Source: Hygrophila difformis (lineage: Eukaryota; Streptophyta; Magnoliopsida; Lamiales; Acanthaceae). From it: 64,000 nucleotides of DNA. The position numbers and the translations under genes are program-made. Below the pieces are notes generated by a model. The model did not search any database and was not told where the DNA came from. It was given only the letters and a program-made list of their open reading frames with translations. This document shows, one piece after another, positions 58,032 through 64,000 of the stretch (positions are counted from its first letter, which is position 1; each line of letters starts with the position of its first letter). The stretch covers positions 62,076,195-62,140,194 of the forward strand of contig JAOANR010000003.1 of assembly GCA_030278955.1 (NCBI GenBank), given 5' to 3'.

Positions 58032-58900
58032 CTTCTGCCCTCAATTCCTCACTACACAACCTTAGATTCCCCAAAAAGCTGCCAAATTACACTTTCCTCT
58101 CAGATTCACCATAGTTTCCGAAAAACACAAATCAAGGAACAAAAGGGCAGCCCAGCGCTCCAATTGTTCTCCACAAGAAGAAACAAAAAAATAATAATAA
58201 ACATAAAAGTTACTACAAACTCCAAACCGTACGCATGGAATCAAAGTTAAAATGGGGCAAGTATCAATTTCCTTAGCATCAAAACGAAGACTCGGTAAAA
58301 TTGAGAAAACAAGAAATGAAAGAAAGGGAGAATTGGGAAGCGGTGGCAGAACAGGAGGAAGCACTAACGGTATTGGAAAATGCAGTGAGAATAAAAAGAA
58401 CGCCAGAAAGGGCCAAAATACAAAATTTGTTCTTTCCGATAATAGCAGAAGAAGCGTTTATGTGGTCCCGAATTTTCTGGGATTTTCAATTCTGCGCCAA
58501 CCAAGAACAAGAAAGGGAATTCACGTTCCTAGATTTTTGTTCACTTGTTCGAATAACGATATGTGTACGAATATGGCGTCAAAGTGCAACACCCCATTAT
58601 CATTTTTGGATTATTCTTTGAGGAGTAAATGAGAATTGCGAATCCGCGTGGAAGGAGAAGTGACGATGAGTAGGAGGAGGAGGAGGTTCCATACATAAAA
58701 GTCAGAATGGGAAGAGCTGTTATTTTACCCATTTTCTTGGTTGCCTAAGGGGTAGAACCGTAAAGGTATTTAATAGAAATAATTGTTGGTAATTTATTTT
58801 TGTAAGTGATTAGTAGGAAGACTAGGAGTAATAATTTCTGAGTTTACACATCCTAATTTTAGGTACTGAAATAGTATTTGAATACTACTACTATATATAT
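58032..58900. other. 5' leader and promoter region of NTMC2T6
   Basis: Frames on both strands here have no family features. The part up to about 58250 is probably leader or promoter. Confidence 0.45.
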
Positions 58901-58904
58901 ATTT

Positions 58905-59045
58905 TTTTTTATAAACCTTGGGGAAAGAGGTGGAGGAACTACATGCCACACAATTACAAAGAGAAATAAAGGGGAGTGATAGGGGGCCGGTGGGAATCGA
59001 ACTTCCAATATTCCGTTGGAAGTTATGAACTTAACCAATTGAAAC
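58905..59045 (-). repeat. tRNA-derived SINE (family 2)
   Basis: Reverse complement has acttgtttcaattggttaag (A box) and GGAAGTTCGATTCC (B box), followed by the ccggccccctatc segment. Confidence 0.6.
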
Positions 59046-59124
59046 AAGTGCACATATAGTTTCTCACACTAGTATTAACTTCCTCACTGTTGATATCTAT
59101 ACTGGATAGGAAATAGACAATAGT

Positions 59125-59245
59125 AATACATATCATACAAATTACGAACGGGATGAATAGAGGGCTGGGTAAATAATCAAACCACCAACCTAAAGCTTGA
59201 AAGTTATTGGACTTGACCATTTTGGTCAAGTCTTCATCCTTGTTT
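59125..59245 (-). repeat. tRNA-derived SINE (family 2), second copy
   Basis: Reverse complement has gacttgaccaaaatggtcaag, a decayed B box (ggtttgatt) and ccagccctc. It stands close to and in the same direction as the previous copy. Confidence 0.5.
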
Positions 59246-59309
59246 ATTAATCAATATTGATCTAATTCATTGTAATTATAAAAGAAAAATATAACAAGTT
59301 CGGTCTTAC

Positions 59310-59568
59310 TTCCTCCATTTTTTTTGTTAGCTACGTTTAACAAATGACTATTGTTCACTCATATACTTTGACTTAAAGTTTTATCATGCTTATACAAGTT
59401 AAAATATAGCCAAGTGAGATCTTGTTAAATTTGTCTCATTTTGTAGTTTATGAATATCGAACTTTTAGAATTTTTACTTGTACCGAATTTGAGTTATTAA
59501 TGATTTCAAATGTACATTGAATTGTATGCTGGTGGGTCCGTAGCAATCTTTAGAAAACAGATGTAGTA
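59310..59568. repeat. Stowaway-like MITE (common family)
   Basis: Left end cttcctcca; interior gagatcttgttaaatttgtctc and ggtgggtccgtagc; right end worn. Confidence 0.6.
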
Positions 59569-59691
59569 TCAGATTCATCTAGTCGTCTAGTTTTAAAATA
59601 TATATTTTATATAATTTTTTACTTAGCCGATAAATAAATGTATTGGACCACATGTCCAAAAATTTTTTGACATAAATATTGTGATATAATG

Positions 59692-59946
59692 AGTACTTCC
59701 TTCGTTTTTTTTACCTGCCCCATTGTAAATTTGGTTACTATTCACACACTTTGATTTAAAATTTTATCATAGTTATACAAGTTAAAATATAGTCAAATGG
59801 GATCTTGTTAGATTCGTCTCGTCTTGTAGTTTTTAAGATCGAACTTTTAAAATATTACATGTACTGACTAAAGTTATTAATGATTTAAAATATGTATTGA
59901 ACTACTCACTGAGTGGGTCTATAGCAAATAATAAAAAACAAATGAA
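59692..59946. repeat. Stowaway-like MITE (common family)
   Basis: Left end cttccttcg; interior gggatcttgttagattcgtctcgtc; right end aaaacaaatgaag. Confidence 0.6.
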
Positions 59947-59949
59947 GTA

Positions 59950-62731
59950 TTTTATTATGGGGTGATTGACAGATTGAGTAATTTATATATATATATATAT
60001 AAGCATTAGTGAACAACCCATCCTAAATTTAATGTGGTGTCTCCATTTTAAATTTCTAATTTTTATATATTTTTGTATTTTTAATTTATTAATTTTGATT
60101 TTCGCATTTATTTATTTATTCATTAAAGATTTTCAGTTTTTGAAATATATGGAATTTCCAATTTATACGGAAATTTCCACCATCGTCACTTTTAAATATA
60201 TTTGAAAGATTTGAAATTTAAAATTTTGTATTTTTATTTTATCTAATTATTTTACATTTTTAAATTTACTAATTTTAGATTTTTGCGTTTATTTATGTAT
60301 TTATTCATTAGAGATTTATTCACTTTTAAAAAAATTTGAAAGATAAAATTTGAAATTTTATATTTTTAATTTTATCTATTTTATATTATATTACTCTGTA
60401 TTTTATTTATTTTAGATTTTATTGCTGCATTTATTACTTATTTATAGATTTTGAGTTTTTACACTATAGGATTATTATAAAATGAATATGCATTTTAAGG
60501 TTTTGCACCATAGGGTTATTAGGACAAGGTTCTGCTCTGGCACTAAGAATTATGTTGCATTTATATTTCAATATGATGATCATATTGTAATATCGATAAT
60601 TTTGTGTAGGTTTAGTCATAATTTTGGTTATATTTTTTTGGTGTGGTAAATGATGTAATCAAAATATGCATTGCAAATCATATTTTTTATTCATATTAAA
60701 GATATATTAATGTGTATATGAAATTCCAATTTTTAGTTTTTAAAAGATATTTAATTTGCAATTTATATGGAATTCGCAGTATATATATGAAATTTATATT
60801 ATTAAAAGATACATCAATGAATATATAGAAAAAATTTGTACATATCTATATATATATAAAAGTAATATAGTCTAATTTCCCCCCACTTCCCCACCCCCTT
60901 TTTTCAACAACTCATCCAACTATTTTCTCCCTATTTCAACAACCTCAATCACATATGAAAATAATTAAAATAAAAATTCTAAATCTAAAATCTTATTTTT
61001 AATTTATTAGTCTAAACAGAAGAAAATAATATATTATCCTGATATATATTTTGGCATTTGGATTTAAATCCAATATTCAATTTCTTAGTCTAAAAGAAAA
61101 AAATCTAATATTTACTTTCTTATATATTTTATATCTAATAAAATCTTAATATAATATGATAATATATTTAACCATAATATTACATATTTTTAGAAGATCA
61201 CTTCCATTCTTCTAAGATTTGAAACCATAAATTCATTCTCATTGAGATCAAATAAATATATTTATGTATATAATATTTATATCTATAATATCCTCATAAA
61301 ATCTTAATAGAATATTATATCTTTAATTTATACTCTTATATATTTTAGATGATCACATCAAATCCAATTCCACCTCTCTTATTGCTCTATAAATACTCCA
61401 TTCATTTATCTAATCTCATGGTGGTCTTGAAGTTCTTACATTCTCACATTTTATTTCTTTATTTTTATTCTCCATTATTTCTTATGTCTTCTTAACTTTG
61501 ATTTTATATTTAAACAATTTTTTTTATTTCTCACATCAATGTTTTCCTAATATTTATTTTGTTTCAGGTTAATTTTTATCTCTTTTGTTGCAAAATATTT
61601 TTCATCTTTATATTCATGTAAGAATTTTTTTATTATTTCTTTCACTCTGCGTGTGAATAATATTAATAGGTTTTTTTTTAAAAAAAAATGTAATGTTAAA
61701 TATATATTTCTAATGCTTTTCCATTGTCTTTTGCAGGATTACATGTTGTAATGCAGGATTGCAATGAAGTCATATTCTACAAATTATTTCTGTCATTCTA
61801 ATTTGGATATTACTCAAAATTATTTGTATAGCATAAAGTCTGTTTTATGTTGATTTTGTTATTGTTTGTTTGTTGTCTTTATTCGTGATTTGAAAATAGT
61901 GAAAAAAATTGAAGAGTGTAAATTTGGAGATGTTCCCCTTTATTTCATTATTGATGTAACTTTTTTTGTTAATAAATTATTCACATTTTGGTATTTTATC
62001 TTTTGGATACAATTTTATATATTTTTTGTATTGATTTTAGTTCACTATAAAATATAAAAACAACAATAATTTAATTGAATTGGAAAGATTGAGTAAATAA
62101 TCCAATAAATTAAATACTTACCATGCATCAATTTAAATAGGTAATAATATAATTATAATAATTTTTTAAAAAAATTGGCAAATTGATATCTGCTTTAATT
62201 AAAATTTAAATTCAATCCATAGAATTTAAATGGAAGTTTATGTGGAAATTCATTATTAAGATTTGTATGTAGAACAAATTTTTTCTATTCAACTAATTAA
62301 AATTGAAATTATTAATAAATACCTTATTATCCATTAGAACTTAAATGTCCGGCTAAAGTTGAAATCTTAATTTGGCATTGATTAACTTTCTTTTCGCTTT
62401 TAGTTAGTGATGTAATATAAATTTATTTTTATATTTGATTTTATGAATATATATGGTATTTTTATTACCTTTTAAGATATATGATTTAAAGATATTATTC
62501 ATATCTTATATGGAATATTTTTTAAGTTAATAATATATATCTTCTACCATTATCATTTAAACATACCTCATTATAACTGAAGATTGAAATCCGCAACAAA
62601 TGAGTTTAAAATTAAGAAATAATTTATTCATAAAATTTTTTATTAGTTTAAACATTGGAATTATATAATAGTAGTAGTTGGGGAATGGAGAATGATTCAA
62701 ATTAGTTATTTATTTTCTTCCAATTCTTTAT
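59950..62731. other. AT-rich gene-free stretch
   Basis: About 80% A+T. No gene recognised. A plant-like ctctataaatactc motif at about 61387 could be a TATA box, but the following sequence has no supported reading frame. Confidence 0.45.
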
Positions 62732-62734
62732 TTA

Positions 62735-63143
62735 GGGGGGTGTATTCAATCCAGAGTATGTATGATTTTTTTGGACTTTTAAAGTTGGGGTGTATTCAAT
62801 TTAAATTTTAAAAAGTCTTTAAAAATCTAGGTGTATTCAATACATATTTTAAGAAGTCTTTAAAAATCTAGGTGTATTCAATAAGATTTTAAAAGTCTTT
62901 AAAAATTTTGTGGTATTCAACAATCCATGGATTTTAAATCTTTATAAATTTTAATGCATTCACTTAAAAAATATAACTAAACAAAATCTCTATCAACAAT
63001 CCAATATTTCTAAAAGTGAGCAAGACTCTAGCCAAACTCTATATGGAGTCTATACAAAATCAATCAACTCTATGTAAGTTTATGCACTCACTAAATCCAC
63101 TAACTTTTTAAAATTCATTAAACTCTGGATTGAATACACCCCC
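62735..63143. mobile_element. Tourist-like MITE (PIF/Harbinger) with repeated terminus
   Basis: 409 bp with inverted ends gggggtgtattcaatccaga / tctggattgaatacaccccc and TTA on both sides (62732-62734, 63144-63146), the PIF/Harbinger target. The terminal motif ggtgtattcaat recurs inside the left half at about 62786, 62830 and 62871, and as tggtattcaac near 62910. Confidence 0.85.
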
Positions 63144-63224
63144 TTAGTATAGTAATTTGTGATTATTCTAAAATATTTTAATTTGATATTATTCTAAAAT
63201 ATTTTAATCCAATTTTAAAATAGT

Positions 63225-63865
63225 TGGGGGTTTAGGCGGTTGGCCCACGGTGGGGCGGGCCCTCGGCCTAGCCCAACCCACAGGCGGATTGCGGGTCAGG
63301 TGGTCTTTTTAATTAATTTTAAAAATAGTTTTTATTATATAATATTTTTATTTATTTAAATTTAATATATTATCTAATTTAAACTTAATTTTTTATATTC
63401 TCTTTTAAAAAATCACATCAAATTAATATAGAAAGTAATTTTTTTTTGCGGAATTATAGAAGGTAATACTAAATAGCCCAATAGATATGTAATGACCAAA
63501 AAATTATTTTAGTTTAATTTAATTAGCATTAAGTCAATTTTATAATTCTTTAATAGTATTTTACAAAAATAATGTATAAAATTAAATTATATATTACCAA
63601 ATTAACGTTATGATTTCAAAGAACATCTAACCAACGGACATTAATATAATCATTATGTTATTTAACTTTCATAGCAAATTAAAAAATAAAAAATAAAAAT
63701 AGCTTGGCCCGCAAGTTGATCCGCACCCGCCGCGTGCTTGCCCTAACGACGACAGGTTTAAACCGGCTTCCAAACGAGCATCTATTTGTTCAACCCAACA
63801 CAACATTTAGGGAAGGTGGGGCGGGCTGGCCCAACAGCCCGAGCCAATTTTGACACCTCCATGTA
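63225..63865. mobile_element. Decayed DNA element with GC-rich ends
   Basis: Both ends carry gcggg/cccgc-rich words (gttggcccacggtggggcggg; ggcgggctggcccaacagcccg), and the right end reads ttttgacacctcca, like the gtgtcaattt termini near 6170-6522. The middle is AT-rich and non-coding. Confidence 0.4.
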
Positions 63866-64000
63866 AAGATGTATCCTATATTTATATGTAAGTTATTACT
63901 TAATATTAAAGGTATAATAACACTCTAAAAATAAGAGAAAAAACAAATTTGATATTCAACTATTTTTAACTTCTTTTAATTGAATAAATATAATATGAGA

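Noticed and set aside
58252..58632. 126-codon frame upstream of NTMC2T6
   Set aside because: Low-complexity composition, no domain, and lies in a leader or promoter region.
60848..60880. tctatatatatataaaag as a possible Helitron 5' end
   Set aside because: No CTRR end with a preceding hairpin and no Helitron protein were found to the right, so the motif is not distinctive in such AT-rich DNA.
61866..62057. 63-codon frame rich in Phe, Ile and Lys
   Set aside because: Composition follows from about 80% A+T; no domain, no promoter tied to it.

Overview
The window is nuclear DNA of a flowering plant, most likely a eudicot. The genes have many short introns with GT-AG borders, and several belong to plant-only families: expansin, LRR receptor kinase of the At1g12460 type, NTMC2T6 and plant SBT subtilase. 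The intergenic space is AT-rich and packed with MITEs, SINEs, LINEs and LTR elements. An asterid, perhaps Lamiales, is a guess from general impression only. All exon borders were worked out by hand from reading frame, splice signals and remembered family sequences. No search was run.

Layout. 1-850: first exon of an expansin on the minus strand, cut by the window edge. 850-1457: a rearranged TRIM retroelement. 2207-5037: a complete seven-exon UTP7/WDR46 gene (minus). 5400-7440: a cluster of transposon insertions in its upstream region. 8500-11300: a mosaic with a subtilase 3'-end remnant, an intact three-exon DPM3 gene (minus), an inverted partial DPM3 copy and a copy of the UTP7 5' end. 13800-16414: an intact intronless subtilase (minus). 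The UTP7 5' copy and the subtilase 3' remnant read most simply as the two ends of one old tandem duplication of about 5-6 kb. 16.5-23 kb: repeats only, including a LINE fragment with a 17-bp target duplication and a 1.2-kb MULE-like foldback element with a 10-bp target duplication. 23257-26047: an ADP-sugar diphosphatase gene (NUDX14 type, minus) and, divergent from it across 139 bp, a U1 snRNA gene with complete plant snRNA promoter and 3' box. 29697-30120: an inverted, decayed copy of that divergent pair. 31.0-32.4 kb: a phytocyanin fragment, a probable solo LTR with a nested Stowaway MITE, and a plastid-like trnT fragment. 32707-35444: an LRR receptor-like pseudokinase (minus). 36761-39318: a four-exon VTT/SNARE-associated Golgi protein (minus). 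40.4-44.1 kb: a nearly complete LINE. 44184-48686: a Copia element lacking gag. 53270-58031: a 14-exon NTMC2T6-type SMP/C2 protein (minus). 58.8-64 kb: AT-rich repeats.

How the genes relate. They are not a pathway. They are housekeeping or membrane functions: ribosome biogenesis (UTP7), dolichol-phosphate mannose synthesis (DPM3), splicing (U1), nucleotide-sugar turnover (NUDX14), lipid transfer at membrane contacts (NTMC2T6), an endomembrane VTT protein, secreted protease, cell-wall loosening and receptor signalling. The neighbouring VTT and LRR-kinase genes match, from memory, the adjacent Arabidopsis pair At1g12450/At1g12460.

I found no new enzyme system. The most rewarding points are the U1/NUDX14 divergent promoter and its inverted copy with altered U1 loop sequences, the shuffled UTP7/DPM3/subtilase block, the rearranged TRIM, and several elements whose exact target duplications can be read directly.
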